A program made the translations under genes and the position numbers. This document shows positions 17,706 to 25,370 of a stretch of DNA of 64,000 nucleotides, one piece after another (position 1 is the first letter of the stretch; the number at the start of each line of letters is the position of its first letter). Under the pieces are notes generated by a model, which did not search any database, was not told the origin of the DNA, and saw only the letters and a program-made list of their open reading frames with translations. The stretch spans positions 1-64,000 of the forward strand of contig CACJLN010000002.1 of NCBI GenBank assembly GCA_902594255.1, given 5' to 3'. This stretch comes from an uncultured Pelagibacteraceae bacterium (GTDB lineage: Bacteria > Pseudomonadota > Alphaproteobacteria > Pelagibacterales > Pelagibacteraceae).

Positions 17706-18254
17706 ATGATTGATAAAGAAACTGAAAAAAAATTTTTAGAAGCTGAAAAATACCGTGCTGAAAGAAAATTCGAAAAAGCTATAGATATATTTAATGCAAT
17801 TTTAAAGCAATTTCCAAAACTTCCACCTGCACTTCATAACTTAGCCATATGCTACACTGAACTAAAAAAAATAGAAGAGGCTGAAAAGTGCTATATCAAG
17901 TGTTTAGAAATTAAACCTGTTTCAATATTATCTGTTAATAATTTAGGAAAACTTTACTACAATACTGGGCAATTTAAAAAAGCTTTGCCGATACTGGAAA
18001 AATCATTGCTTATGAAAGAGGATCAAGAAACAGTTATTGAGGTATTTGCTCAATGTTTATTTGAGCTTAATTTAACAAAAGCTGTTGATACTTTTTGTGT
18101 GAGAGCATTAAAAAAATTTCCACAAAATAAAAATTTGAAAACATTTTATGGGAAAAATCTTTTAAGATTGAATAGACATAATGAGGGACAAAAATATTTG
18201 AATGAAAGTACAGGTATGATAGAGTTTGGTGAAAAAGATTTTAAAATAGATTAA
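17706..18254 (+). CDS. TPR-repeat protein
   Basis: This 182-residue soluble protein is built of tetratricopeptide repeats. At least three 34-residue units are visible at about residues 10-43, 44-77 and 78-111, with alanine/glycine/proline spacing such as FPKLPPALHNLAICYTELKK. TPR proteins act as scaffolds for protein partners. It is followed after three bases by a 2-oxoglutarate oxygenase. TPR modules are found with prolyl hydroxylase-type oxygenases in other organisms, so the two may act together. No signal peptide is seen. Confidence 0.8.
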   Translation: MIDKETEKKFLEAEKYRAERKFEKAIDIFNAILKQFPKLPPALHNLAICYTELKKIEEAEKCYIKCLEIKPVSILSVNNLGKLYYNTGQFKKALPILEKSLLMKEDQETVIEVFAQCLFELNLTKAVDTFCVRALKKFPQNKNLKTFYGKNLLRLNRHNEGQKYLNESTGMIEFGEKDFKID

Positions 18255-18257
18255 TAA

Positions 18258-18854
18258 ATGAAAAGATTAGAAATTAAAAATAACGTTAGTCCAAATTTTA
18301 TTGGAAATTGGGATTTAGAAAATAAAGAACTTTGCAAAGAAATTATTGATTTTTTTGAAAATAATTCTGATCTCCACATGAAAGGCACTACAGGTGGAGG
18401 TATTGATGAGAGTGTAAAAAAGTCAACCGACATAACTATTAAACCAGAAAGTCTTAAAGATGAAAGGTACAAAGTATTCAATAAGTATTTTGAAAATCTA
18501 TATCAATGTTTCACTGATTATAAGGAACAATACGATTTTTTGAAAACCTTTGTAAAAAAAATTCACATTGGTCCTTTCAATATTCAAAAATATCTTCCAG
18601 GTGGTCATTTTGGGCGCCTTCACGCTGAAAGAACCGATATGGCACACATTCATCGAATATTTGCTTGGATGACCTATTTAAATGATGTTGATGATGGTGG
18701 CACAACAGATTTTGACTATTATAAAGTTAAAATAAAACCCGAAACTGGAAAAACATTAATTTGGCCAGCTGAGTGGACACATGCACATAGAGGGAGTGTT
18801 CTTAATGGAGGAGAAAAATATATTATTACTGGTTGGCTTCACTTCACAGACTAA
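18258..18854 (+). CDS. 2-oxoglutarate/Fe(II) oxygenase, prolyl 4-hydroxylase-like
   Basis: This 198-residue protein of the P4Hc type has GGHFGRLHAER as the probable first metal-binding segment, LNDVDDGGTTDF in the core, and a distal THAHRGS (about residue 177) with the third metal histidine and a 2-oxoglutarate-binding partner. These enzymes hydroxylate protein side chains or small molecules using oxygen, 2-oxoglutarate and iron. The target is unknown; the adjacent TPR protein is the first candidate for a partner. Its end overlaps the convergent TauD-family gene by 11 bases. Confidence 0.82.
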   Translation: MKRLEIKNNVSPNFIGNWDLENKELCKEIIDFFENNSDLHMKGTTGGGIDESVKKSTDITIKPESLKDERYKVFNKYFENLYQCFTDYKEQYDFLKTFVKKIHIGPFNIQKYLPGGHFGRLHAERTDMAHIHRIFAWMTYLNDVDDGGTTDFDYYKVKIKPETGKTLIWPAEWTHAHRGSVLNGGEKYIITGWLHFTD

Positions 18855-19944
18855 ATTTTCTTTTGAGGTGTTTTAGCTTACCCTCCGTACTATCGTAATC
18901 AATATAACATCCTTGCAGAAATCTATTACCTTGATTTGTATCATAAGAGGTTCTTCCATGAAGTAACCGGTAATTATCCATCATAAGTAAATCTCCAGGA
19001 TTTAACCTAAATTCAATTCTATATTGATCTGAATTATAAAGTTCTGATATTTTTTTTCTTGCAGAGTAAAAAAGTTCAAGTTTATTCTTTTCCATTAAAG
19101 GCACAAAGTCTAATCTCGGACTAAATCTAACTTGCTTGAACTCTCCTTTTTCATTTAATTGTATCATCTCGGCCCAATCTTCTAAAATAACTGATTGGTC
19201 TACAAACTGAAACCTAACTTTAATGTCAGTAAGAATATTGTAATAATCCCGGAAATCTTTTTTGAGTTTTTCTGTTACAGTATATCCATCTACTAAAGTG
19301 GAAAGGCCTCCATTAACCTCGTTTTCAATACAATGGAGCATTTGTATACATGGTACAGGATTTCTATAAGGGTTGTCGGTGTGTGGTGCTAAAGCTAATG
19401 AAGTATAAGCTAAATCATTTGGATTTGGTTTTGACTTAACATTAAAAAATTCCCCAAAATTTGTTCTTCTTATACTTCCAATAGAATTTGCAAAATTTGT
19501 AATAAAATTATTTTTAGTTGGTACATCTTTAAAAATTACAAAACCAAATTTATAAAAATCTATTAAGGCGTCATACATAACTTTTTCATTAAAAAAATTG
19601 TCTTCAAATTTAAAATTCTTTAAATTTGTAAAAGACGAGTCCCATTCAACCTTTTTAATCTTTTTAATCTCATCTTCATTACTAAATTCTCTCAAGATAT
19701 TTTGAATTGCAAATTTTGTATAAGCGCCATCATTAAAAGTAATTTCTAGAAATTGATCTGACAGATTAAGAGAGTTTATCTTAATATCTTCCTCTAATTT
19801 TGTTGGGTCAAATAACCTTTGCTGTGTAGCCTCATCTATGAAACTTTCACCGTTTACTCTTTCTCTTAACCAAAATGGATGAATCTCTTTCTTCTGACCC
19901 TGGTTTTCAAAAAATATCTTATTATTTTTTAATTCTATTTTCAC
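18844..19944 (-). CDS. gamma-butyrobetaine-hydroxylase-like TauD-family dioxygenase
   Basis: This 366-residue, two-domain protein has an N-terminal module of about 90 residues similar to the DUF971/BBOX N-domain (HPFWLRERVNG). The C-terminal TauD/TfdA oxygenase has the iron motif HTDNPY near residue 187 and the distal histidine in DNYRLLHGRTSY near 332. The architecture matches gamma-butyrobetaine hydroxylase, the last step of carnitine synthesis. The N-domain lacks the cysteines that bind zinc in the animal enzyme, so another trimethylammonium or sulfonate substrate is possible. Confidence 0.8.
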   Translation of the reverse strand: MKIELKNNKIFFENQGQKKEIHPFWLRERVNGESFIDEATQQRLFDPTKLEEDIKINSLNLSDQFLEITFNDGAYTKFAIQNILREFSNEDEIKKIKKVEWDSSFTNLKNFKFEDNFFNEKVMYDALIDFYKFGFVIFKDVPTKNNFITNFANSIGSIRRTNFGEFFNVKSKPNPNDLAYTSLALAPHTDNPYRNPVPCIQMLHCIENEVNGGLSTLVDGYTVTEKLKKDFRDYYNILTDIKVRFQFVDQSVILEDWAEMIQLNEKGEFKQVRFSPRLDFVPLMEKNKLELFYSARKKISELYNSDQYRIEFRLNPGDLLMMDNYRLLHGRTSYDTNQGNRFLQGCYIDYDSTEGKLKHLKRKFSL

Positions 19945-20009
19945 AGCTAAATCGATGATTATTTAAAATTTTACTTTAATCAATACTAATAAAATAGTAT
20001 TAGTCCTTT

Positions 20010-20816
20010 GTGTCAAAGTTGAATTCTTCAAATTATAAAGTTTTTTCTAAATTTCTAAATGATTTAGCCAAGAAACTTACCAAATATTATTACTTGAAAT
20101 TAAACAAACCTTTCAAGGTTTCCAATAAGGAAAAAAGTAAAGGTTACGATCCAGTTACAAGTGCTGACAAGTCATTCGAAAAATTTATTAGAAAAGAAAT
20201 ATTAAAGAAATTTCCCAAACACCAAATTAAAGGAGAAGAATTTGGACAGAAGAAAAATAAAAGTGATTTTACTTGGGTTATTGATCCAATTGATGGAACG
20301 AGATCATTTGTTATAGGAAATCCAACTTGGAGTAATTTAATTTCTTTAAACTACAAAGGTTATCCAGTTTTAGGTCTCGCCAATTTTCCAATTCTTAGAA
20401 AATATTATTATAATACTTCTCCAAAGTCTGCTTTTGTAGTTGAGGATAATAAAAAAAGAAAAATTAAAGTTAACTACAATGCAAAATATTCAAATGTTAA
20501 ATTATCCGCTGCATTTCATGGCACTATCTCTCTTAATCAACAAAAGAAAATTCCAAAAATATTAAAGATGATGCAATTTCCTTGTGCTGACGCATTGAGT
20601 TATTCTCATTTTGCAGAAGGAAAAATTGATGTCGTAATTCAATGCGCTAATAAAATTTGGGATATACATCCATTAATACCAATCATCGAAGCTGCAGGTG
20701 GTGTAGTTTCAAATTGGAAAAATGAAAGTGCTGTTAAGGCTGGAAATATTCTTGTGAGCGCCAATAGAAGCATGCACAATAAATTTTTAAAAATTCTTAA
20801 GCCTATCTCTAAGTAG
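20010..20816 (+). CDS. hisN: HisN-like histidinol-phosphatase / inositol-phosphatase family
   Basis: This 268-residue member of the inositol monophosphatase superfamily has the metal-binding motifs GEEFG (about 70), WVIDPIDGTRSF (about 89) and the late IWDIHPLIPIIEAAGG (about 213). The IDGTRSF form with PTWSN fits HisN-type histidinol-phosphatases better than SuhB or CysQ. It would make histidinol from histidinol phosphate. The start is a GTG; no ATG gives a sensible length. It stands apart from other histidine genes. The stop region overlaps the convergent SMR gene by eight bases. Confidence 0.82.
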   Translation: MSKLNSSNYKVFSKFLNDLAKKLTKYYYLKLNKPFKVSNKEKSKGYDPVTSADKSFEKFIRKEILKKFPKHQIKGEEFGQKKNKSDFTWVIDPIDGTRSFVIGNPTWSNLISLNYKGYPVLGLANFPILRKYYYNTSPKSAFVVEDNKKRKIKVNYNAKYSNVKLSAAFHGTISLNQQKKIPKILKMMQFPCADALSYSHFAEGKIDVVIQCANKIWDIHPLIPIIEAAGGVVSNWKNESAVKAGNILVSANRSMHNKFLKILKPISK

Positions 20817-21144
20817 TCTTACCAAGAGTATTTAACAATACTACTCCGATAATAATTAAAATTATCCCAATAATTCCATATAGGTTAGGGATTTGATTAT
20901 ATTTAAATACGCCAAACAACGTAACAGCAGTGATTGTTAATCCTCCATATGTTGCATAGGTAAAACCAACTGGAATAATATTCATCGCCTTGGATAAAAA
21001 ATATATACAAGCAATTATAGAAACTATACAGAAAATAGTTGGACCAATATTAGTAAAACCATTTGTAGATTTTAAAAAACCATTAGAGGTTATTCCAAGA
21101 ACAATAGCCAATAGAAGAAATATATATCCAGATAAATTACTCAC
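20809..21144 (-). CDS. small multidrug resistance (SMR)-like membrane protein lacking the key glutamate
   Basis: This 111-residue protein with four hydrophobic helices aligns along its length with EmrE-type SMR transporters, including the FLKSTNGFTN turn after helix 1 and the YATYGGLTIT segment in helix 3. The glutamate in helix 1 that binds both drug and proton in EmrE (Glu14) is replaced by glycine (AIVLGITSNG), and the helix 3 tryptophan by tyrosine. Coupled drug export by the usual mechanism is therefore doubtful. The start codon is GTG. It ends the minus-strand small-gene cluster. Confidence 0.8.
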   Translation of the reverse strand: MSNLSGYIFLLLAIVLGITSNGFLKSTNGFTNIGPTIFCIVSIIACIYFLSKAMNIIPVGFTYATYGGLTITAVTLFGVFKYNQIPNLYGIIGIILIIIGVVLLNTLGKTT

Positions 21145-21158
21145 AATTAAACCTATGA

Positions 21159-21383
21159 CTATTTAGTAATTTTATCTACCAATTTCTTAATCGGTGGACC
21201 TAGTATCAATGCTGCAATTATAGCTATAGGTAAACTGACTACCCATGCTTTTAAGAATCTGTTGATATAATCTTTATCCATACCAGTGTTGATATATGTG
21301 ATAATTAGAGTCATTAATAAACTCATTCCAAAACCCATAATTAAAATAAAAATAAGATCAAAGTATTTTTTAGGTAACATCAT
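21159..21383 (-). CDS. small two-helix membrane protein, DUF2798-like
   Basis: This 74-residue protein has two hydrophobic helices (about residues 9-30 and 46-64) and charged ends. The layout, with FxLxMxxxMSLLMTLIITYIN in helix 1 and FLKAWVVSLPIAI in helix 2, fits DUF2798, a family of unknown function. Its first codons overlap the end of the upstream isomerase gene by four bases (ATGA), so it is translated with that gene. No enzymatic motif is seen. Confidence 0.7.
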   Translation of the reverse strand: MMLPKKYFDLIFILIMGFGMSLLMTLIITYINTGMDKDYINRFLKAWVVSLPIAIIAALILGPPIKKLVDKITK

Positions 21384-21964
21384 TTTTTAAAGAACTTGAT
21401 TGCATCTTCCATTCTATCATCACCCCAAAATATTTCATTGTTAACGACAAAAGTTGGACTACCAAAGATTTTATTCTCTCTTGCAGAATTTGTATTTGCT
21501 AGGTATTTATCTTCAATTAATTTTGTTTTTGCCTCAGAAATTATATCATCTTTGCTCATTTTTAATTCTTTACATATCTCAGAAATACTTGGTTCTATCG
21601 CTGGTTCTTTTCCTTCTTGAAACCACTTTTTATAAGTCAGTCTAACATAATCTATACCCCATCCCTTATCCAATCCAAGTATCGCAATTTGATTTGCTAA
21701 GTCAAATTCAGATAATGGATAGGGTACAGGTGTTTTTGCAAAAAAACCATAACCTTCAGCCCGTCTTTCAATATCTCTCCACATGTAATTTACCTTATTA
21801 AGCTTGTCCTTTGGAAATGGTATATTATTCATTTCTTTCATGATTGCCCGAACACTAAATGGTTTCCAATTAAACTGGACATGATGTTTTTTTTCGACAT
21901 CAAGTATTCTAGTGACAGCTAAATAAGTATAAGTGCTTCCAATTGAAAAATAAAAGTCAATCAT
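21380..21964 (-). CDS. 2-hydroxychromene-2-carboxylate isomerase family (DsbA-like)
   Basis: This 194-residue thioredoxin-fold protein of the HCCA-isomerase / GST-kappa family has the start FYFSIGSTYTYLA, with the usual serine near residue 9. The WKPFSVRAIM segment, the helical insertion and the closing GSPTFVVNNEIFWGDDRM are typical. Family members isomerise aromatic intermediates with glutathione. No other aromatic-degradation gene is nearby, so the real substrate is open. It lies seven bases after an NTF2-like gene in a co-oriented cluster. Confidence 0.85.
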   Translation of the reverse strand: MIDFYFSIGSTYTYLAVTRILDVEKKHHVQFNWKPFSVRAIMKEMNNIPFPKDKLNKVNYMWRDIERRAEGYGFFAKTPVPYPLSEFDLANQIAILGLDKGWGIDYVRLTYKKWFQEGKEPAIEPSISEICKELKMSKDDIISEAKTKLIEDKYLANTNSARENKIFGSPTFVVNNEIFWGDDRMEDAIKFFKK

Positions 21965-21970
21965 TTACTC

Positions 21971-22291
21971 TTATTTTGACATAGGAGTTGCACCAGTTTC
22001 TAAGCTTATAATCTTTCCATCTTTATATTTATAAACTGCCATCACCGCTTCAGTGTTTCCATCATTAAATTTTACAAATGAATGATGTACACCCACTTCA
22101 TTATTTTCATAAATAATTCTCACTTTTTCTTGATTTATATCACCACTCATCGCCCATTTAACAACATCAGCTTTTCCTAAAGAATTTCCAGATTTATGCA
22201 TTGTGAATTTGAAGTCATCATGTAAAAGCTCATTCATAGTTGCTTCATCCTTCTTGTCTATTGCATCAGTATATCTTTTTAATATCGACAT
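21971..22291 (-). CDS. SnoaL/NTF2-like protein
   Basis: This 106-residue single NTF2-fold (SnoaL-like) domain has an N-terminal helix with YTDAIDKKDEATMNELLHDDF, then beta strands rich in aromatic residues. The fold is used for polyketide cyclases, isomerases and binding proteins. No catalytic assignment is possible from the visible residues. It is separated by one base from the DUF1330 gene upstream, so it belongs to the same small-protein transcript. Confidence 0.75.
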   Translation of the reverse strand: MSILKRYTDAIDKKDEATMNELLHDDFKFTMHKSGNSLGKADVVKWAMSGDINQEKVRIIYENNEVGVHHSFVKFNDGNTEAVMAVYKYKDGKIISLETGATPMSK

Positions 22292-22292
22292 T

Positions 22293-22580
22293 TTATACTC
22301 CTTTAATTATTATTCCATTACCAACTGAGTTTTCTAAACGGATTTGTTTTACTGGCTTATACTCATCAGAGTTATACCATTCTAAAGCTTTTTCATAACT
22401 TGGAAATTTAATTACTACTGTTCTAGGATATGTCCAGGTTCCCTCTAATACTTTAGTTTCACCACCTCTAACAATATATTCACCACCAAATTTCTCAGCA
22501 ATCGGCTTAACTTTTTCTACGTACTCTTTATATTCCTCTGGTTTTTTTATGTCTATGTTGAATATCGCAAATCCAGACAT
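22293..22580 (-). CDS. DUF1330 protein
   Basis: This 95-residue protein of the DUF1330 family (dimeric alpha/beta-barrel fold) shows the family pattern: YKEYVEKVKPIAEKFGGEYIVRGG, then LEGTWTYPRTVVIKFPSYEKALEWYNSDEYKPV. The family has no firmly established role; the fold is shared with small heme-degrading and quinone-monooxygenase-like enzymes. Its start shares one base with the stop of the membrane-protein gene upstream. Two or three neighbouring genes seem to encode similar folds. Confidence 0.88.
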   Translation of the reverse strand: MSGFAIFNIDIKKPEEYKEYVEKVKPIAEKFGGEYIVRGGETKVLEGTWTYPRTVVIKFPSYEKALEWYNSDEYKPVKQIRLENSVGNGIIIKGV

Positions 22581-22996
22581 TAAGTATAAATCCTATCAGA
22601 TAGACCATAAATTAGGATTGCACTCATAACTGTAAATACAAAGGGTGCAATAATACCTTCATTTGTGGTTTTCTCATTCACTCCTGTTTTATTAATTTTA
22701 ATCGAATATAAATTACACAGAAAAATACATAAATTATTTATAAAAACTAAATTTAAAAATCCCCATGTATTTTCTAATCCTCCAGGCCTAATAAAAGCTA
22801 CATAGATAGACATTAAAAAAACAGCAAGCATAAATGCTCCTGCCATCCTAATCATTATTGCGCCACTAGGATCTATACCAAATCTTTCCATGAAGCTTTT
22901 AGTGCCAAAAATGGTTTGAAATGCGTAAACACCAACTCCAATAAAATGAACTAAGTAAATTATTAAATAAAACACTCCATTAAATTTTTCTATCAT
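22580..22996 (-). CDS. four-helix membrane protein of unknown function
   Basis: This 138-residue protein has four hydrophobic segments at about residues 7-27, 45-65, 73-95 and 112-132. Loops contain FGTKSFMERFGIDPSG and short charged stretches. I do not recognise the family. It sits inside a co-directional cluster of small soluble proteins, with a one-base overlap downstream and an eight-base gap upstream, so it may anchor or supply an electron donor for them. That idea is inference from context only. Confidence 0.65.
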   Translation of the reverse strand: MIEKFNGVFYLIIYLVHFIGVGVYAFQTIFGTKSFMERFGIDPSGAIMIRMAGAFMLAVFLMSIYVAFIRPGGLENTWGFLNLVFINNLCIFLCNLYSIKINKTGVNEKTTNEGIIAPFVFTVMSAILIYGLSDRIYT

Positions 22997-23004
22997 TTTA
23001 TCTC

Positions 23005-23319
23005 CTAGTCGTTAAATACCATTCTCATTTCATCCTGGATAGTGCCTTCTTTAAAAACACCTTTCATCTTTTTTTGAAGATTAATAAAATCAGGATCAGC
23101 TGACATGTTTGTATCATTTTCAAACGCCTTATCAGTAAACTGCTCTCCCACAAGTGTTTCTCTTACTGTTCTTGGATTTCCACCAATTTGAAATGAAAAG
23201 TAAACTTCATGATCCGGATAATGTTTTTTTCTAACTTTTGCTAAGCCTTTAGAAATTTCCATAGCCTCATTAAGTTTATCGTCATAAACGCCGATGGTTC
23301 TTGTATAGATTGCTTTCAT
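23005..23319 (-). CDS. small protein of unknown function (possible dimeric alpha/beta barrel)
   Basis: This 104-residue soluble protein starts MKAIYTRTIGVYDDKLNEAMEI, a strand-helix pattern, followed by strand VYFSFQIGG and a long polar helix region. Composition and spacing suggest a ferredoxin-like alpha/beta fold like its neighbours, but I cannot name a family. A ribosome site (AAGAGAA) precedes the ATG. It is one of four similarly sized genes in tandem (22293-23917) that may be distant paralogues. Confidence 0.6.
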   Translation of the reverse strand: MKAIYTRTIGVYDDKLNEAMEISKGLAKVRKKHYPDHEVYFSFQIGGNPRTVRETLVGEQFTDKAFENDTNMSADPDFINLQKKMKGVFKEGTIQDEMRMVFND

Positions 23320-23330
23320 AAATTTTTCTC

Positions 23331-23618
23331 TTAAGCGTTATAGTCCATCACCTGGTCCGTACACTCAGTAAATTTATGAGGCTCAAAGAAATCATTCATT
23401 TGACCTAATTGATTATTGATATCCGCTTCACTGTTAGCTTTCCACCAACAAAACATTTGCATTGTATCACCTGGAGTGTTCCAAGTCATTTGACATGCTG
23501 CCTTATCGCTTGTCATTGATTTAACAATATCTTCCATTTTCATTGAAGCTACTGTTTCACTAAATTTTGCTTTCATTTCTTTCGATTTGAAAGTGTGAGT
23601 TACCATGTAATTTTTCAT
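23331..23618 (-). CDS. small protein of unknown function, DUF3303-like
   Basis: This 95-residue soluble protein has MVTHTFKSKEMKAKFSETV at the start and a later QMFCWWKANSEADINNQL segment. The strand-helix-strand order resembles small dimeric alpha/beta-barrel proteins such as DUF3303, although the match is by eye and weak. It has three cysteines (about residues 42, 57 and 86). An AAGGAAA ribosome site is present. It sits in the middle of the small-gene cluster. Confidence 0.6.
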   Translation of the reverse strand: MKNYMVTHTFKSKEMKAKFSETVASMKMEDIVKSMTSDKAACQMTWNTPGDTMQMFCWWKANSEADINNQLGQMNDFFEPHKFTECTDQVMDYNA

Positions 23619-23632
23619 TTTTTTCCTTTCAA

Positions 23633-23917
23633 TTATTTTGCTTTGGTCAAGTGATAAACTGAGTAACTGTCTAATACTACTGACATAATAGGTTTTGATA
23701 CTTCAGTTCCCTCTATAAATTTATATAGAGCTGCTTCGTCAGTGCAAAAAATCTTAAACATAACAGTGCTTTTATCTGGTGTTACTGTTCCAATTGTTTT
23801 TTCCACTACTGCAACCTTTGCTCTTTCTGCTAAACCTTCAGGTGATTGCATAAAACCCATAAATTTTTCAAACATACCCTCTTTTAATTTAGCTACCACT
23901 AACATTTCTTTTTCCAT
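23633..23917 (-). CDS. small protein of unknown function (ABM-like fold)
   Basis: This 94-residue soluble protein begins MEKEMLVVAKLKEGMFEKFMGFM, a strand followed by a helix as in antibiotic-biosynthesis-monooxygenase-like (ABM) proteins. Later, VMFKIFCTDEAALYKFIEG repeats the pattern. The assignment is structural guesswork; no catalytic residues are evident. An AAGGAGAAA ribosome site precedes the start. It follows a secreted-protein gene by ten bases. Confidence 0.6.
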   Translation of the reverse strand: MEKEMLVVAKLKEGMFEKFMGFMQSPEGLAERAKVAVVEKTIGTVTPDKSTVMFKIFCTDEAALYKFIEGTEVSKPIMSVVLDSYSVYHLTKAK

Positions 23918-23927
23918 ATTTTTCTCC

Positions 23928-24299
23928 TTAATACAAAGTTTGAACCACTTTTTTCACTCTTTCAGCTCCATTAGGAACTAAAGCCTCAACAAAGGTATGA
24001 CATTTGTCAGTTTTAGCTTTGTCATACTTTGAACCGTAATGTTTGTCTACTGCCTTATTCACTTCATCATCCCACTTTTTTTCTGGTATACCTATTTCTA
24101 ATGCATAAGTTTTTAAAACTTTTACAGTTGAAATAGATTTTTCTTTCATTCCGTATTCAAATTTTTCACCTGATGGCAAAAAATAGTTGGCCATATAAAT
24201 TCCAACACAATCCAAAGCTTTTGATCTGTCACTTTTACTCATTTCTGCATTAGCAGAAGTAAAAATAAAAAAAACCAGAGTTGTTATCAACATTCTCAT
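23928..24299 (-). CDS. secreted small helical protein of unknown function
   Basis: This 123-residue protein has an N-terminal signal peptide: MRMLITTLVFFIFTSANA with a likely signal-peptidase cut after ANA (about residue 18). The mature part of about 105 residues is mostly helical, lysine-rich and has two cysteines (near residues 30 and 100) that could form a disulfide in the periplasm. I do not recognise the family. It is the first gene of the minus-strand cluster, preceded by a TATAAT-like -10 box. Its export sets it apart from the soluble neighbours. Confidence 0.72.
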   Translation of the reverse strand: MRMLITTLVFFIFTSANAEMSKSDRSKALDCVGIYMANYFLPSGEKFEYGMKEKSISTVKVLKTYALEIGIPEKKWDDEVNKAVDKHYGSKYDKAKTDKCHTFVEALVPNGAERVKKVVQTLY

Positions 24300-24319
24300 A
24301 AGTATCCTAACGTTATTAA

Positions 24320-24325
24320 ATTATA
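24320..24325 (-). promoter_or_regulatory. -10 box for the small-gene cluster
   Basis: Read on the minus strand this is TATAAT, 20 bases before the ATG at 24299. A good -35 element is not apparent at 17 bp. It lies just downstream of the cysK terminator hairpin, as expected for a new transcript. Confidence 0.35.
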
Positions 24326-24328
24326 TCT

Positions 24329-24353
24329 TAAAAATGTAACTGTTTTGTTACAT
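24329..24353 (-). terminator. weak terminator after cysK
   Basis: On the minus strand ATGTAAC, a six-base loop and GTTACAT form a seven-pair stem followed by five T residues. It lies 15 bases past the cysK stop and separates the cysE-cysK transcript from the small-gene cluster. The stem is short and AT-rich, so termination may be partial. Confidence 0.5.
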
Positions 24354-24368
24354 GCCTGGTATGCGATA

Positions 24369-25370
24369 TTATAACCAGCTTGGAAAAGGTAAGTTTTTTT
24401 CTTTTAAAAATGTTTTATTAAACATCTTAGAGTTGTATTTGTCTGATCTATCACAAAGAATAGTTACAATAGTTTTTCCTGGACCTATTTCTTTACCAAG
24501 TCTTATTGCTCCAGCAATATTTATTCCACAACTAGTCCCTAAGCTTAAACCTTCATTTTGAATTAAATCATAAAGTATAGGTAAAGCCTCATGGTCATCG
24601 ATAGAGTAAGCACCATCAATTTTTGCATTTTCAAAATTTTTAGTTACTCTACTTGATCCTATTCCTTCAGTGATTGAATTACCCTCAGATTTCAATTCAC
24701 CGTGTTCAATATAGTTATAAAGTGAGGACCCTTTTGGATCTGACAAATAAATTTTGACATCTTTATTTTTTTCTTTAAGTGCATTGCTGACACCTGAAAT
24801 AGTTCCACCAGTTCCTGATGAACATACAAAGCCATCTACTTTGCCTTCAGTTTGTTCCCATATCTCTTTTCCGGTACCTTCATAATGTCCTTTAGCATTT
24901 GCAGTATTATCAAATTGATTTGCCCAAACTACTCCGTTATTAATTGTTGGCCTCAATTCATCTGCAAGTCTAGCTGCAACTTTCACAAAATTATTATCAT
25001 CTTTGTAAGGTTTAGCAGGCACCAGTCTTAATTCTGCTCCAAGATTTCTTAATGTATCTTTCTTTTCTTGTGTTTGATTATCATTCATTACAATAATTGT
25101 TTTGTAGCCAAGAGAATTACCTAATAGTCCTAGACCTATTCCAGTATTACCAGCAGTTCCCTCAACAATTATACCACCTTTTGATATTAATTTTTTTTCT
25201 TGAGCATCTTTTATTAAAGCTAATGCAGCTCTATCTTTTACAGAACCACCTGGATTTAAAAATTCAGCTTTACCATAAATATTACAACCAGTTATTTCTG
25301 AGGCTCCCCTTAATTTAATTAAAGGTGTATTTCCAATACCTGAGATAAAATCTTCTTGATTATTCTTCAT
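24369..25370 (-). CDS. cysK: cysteine synthase A
   Basis: This 333-residue PLP-dependent O-acetylserine sulfhydrylase has the cofactor lysine in [11 protein letters not shown] (about residue 44), the substrate loop [11 protein letters not shown] (about 70) and the phosphate-binding [10 protein letters not shown] (about 180). It joins O-acetylserine and sulfide to make cysteine. Its start overlaps the end of cysE by 11 bases, giving a cysE-cysK operon in which acetylserine is made and used. The C-terminus carries a longer tail than in E. coli CysK. Confidence 0.93.
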   Translation of the reverse strand: MKNNQEDFISGIGNTPLIKLRGASEITGCNIYGKAEFLNPGGSVKDRAALALIKDAQEKKLISKGGIIVEGTAGNTGIGLGLLGNSLGYKTIIVMNDNQTQEKKDTLRNLGAELRLVPAKPYKDDNNFVKVAARLADELRPTINNGVVWANQFDNTANAKGHYEGTGKEIWEQTEGKVDGFVCSSGTGGTISGVSNALKEKNKDVKIYLSDPKGSSLYNYIEHGELKSEGNSITEGIGSSRVTKNFENAKIDGAYSIDDHEALPILYDLIQNEGLSLGTSCGINIAGAIRLGKEIGPGKTIVTILCDRSDKYNSKMFNKTFLKEKNLPFPSWL

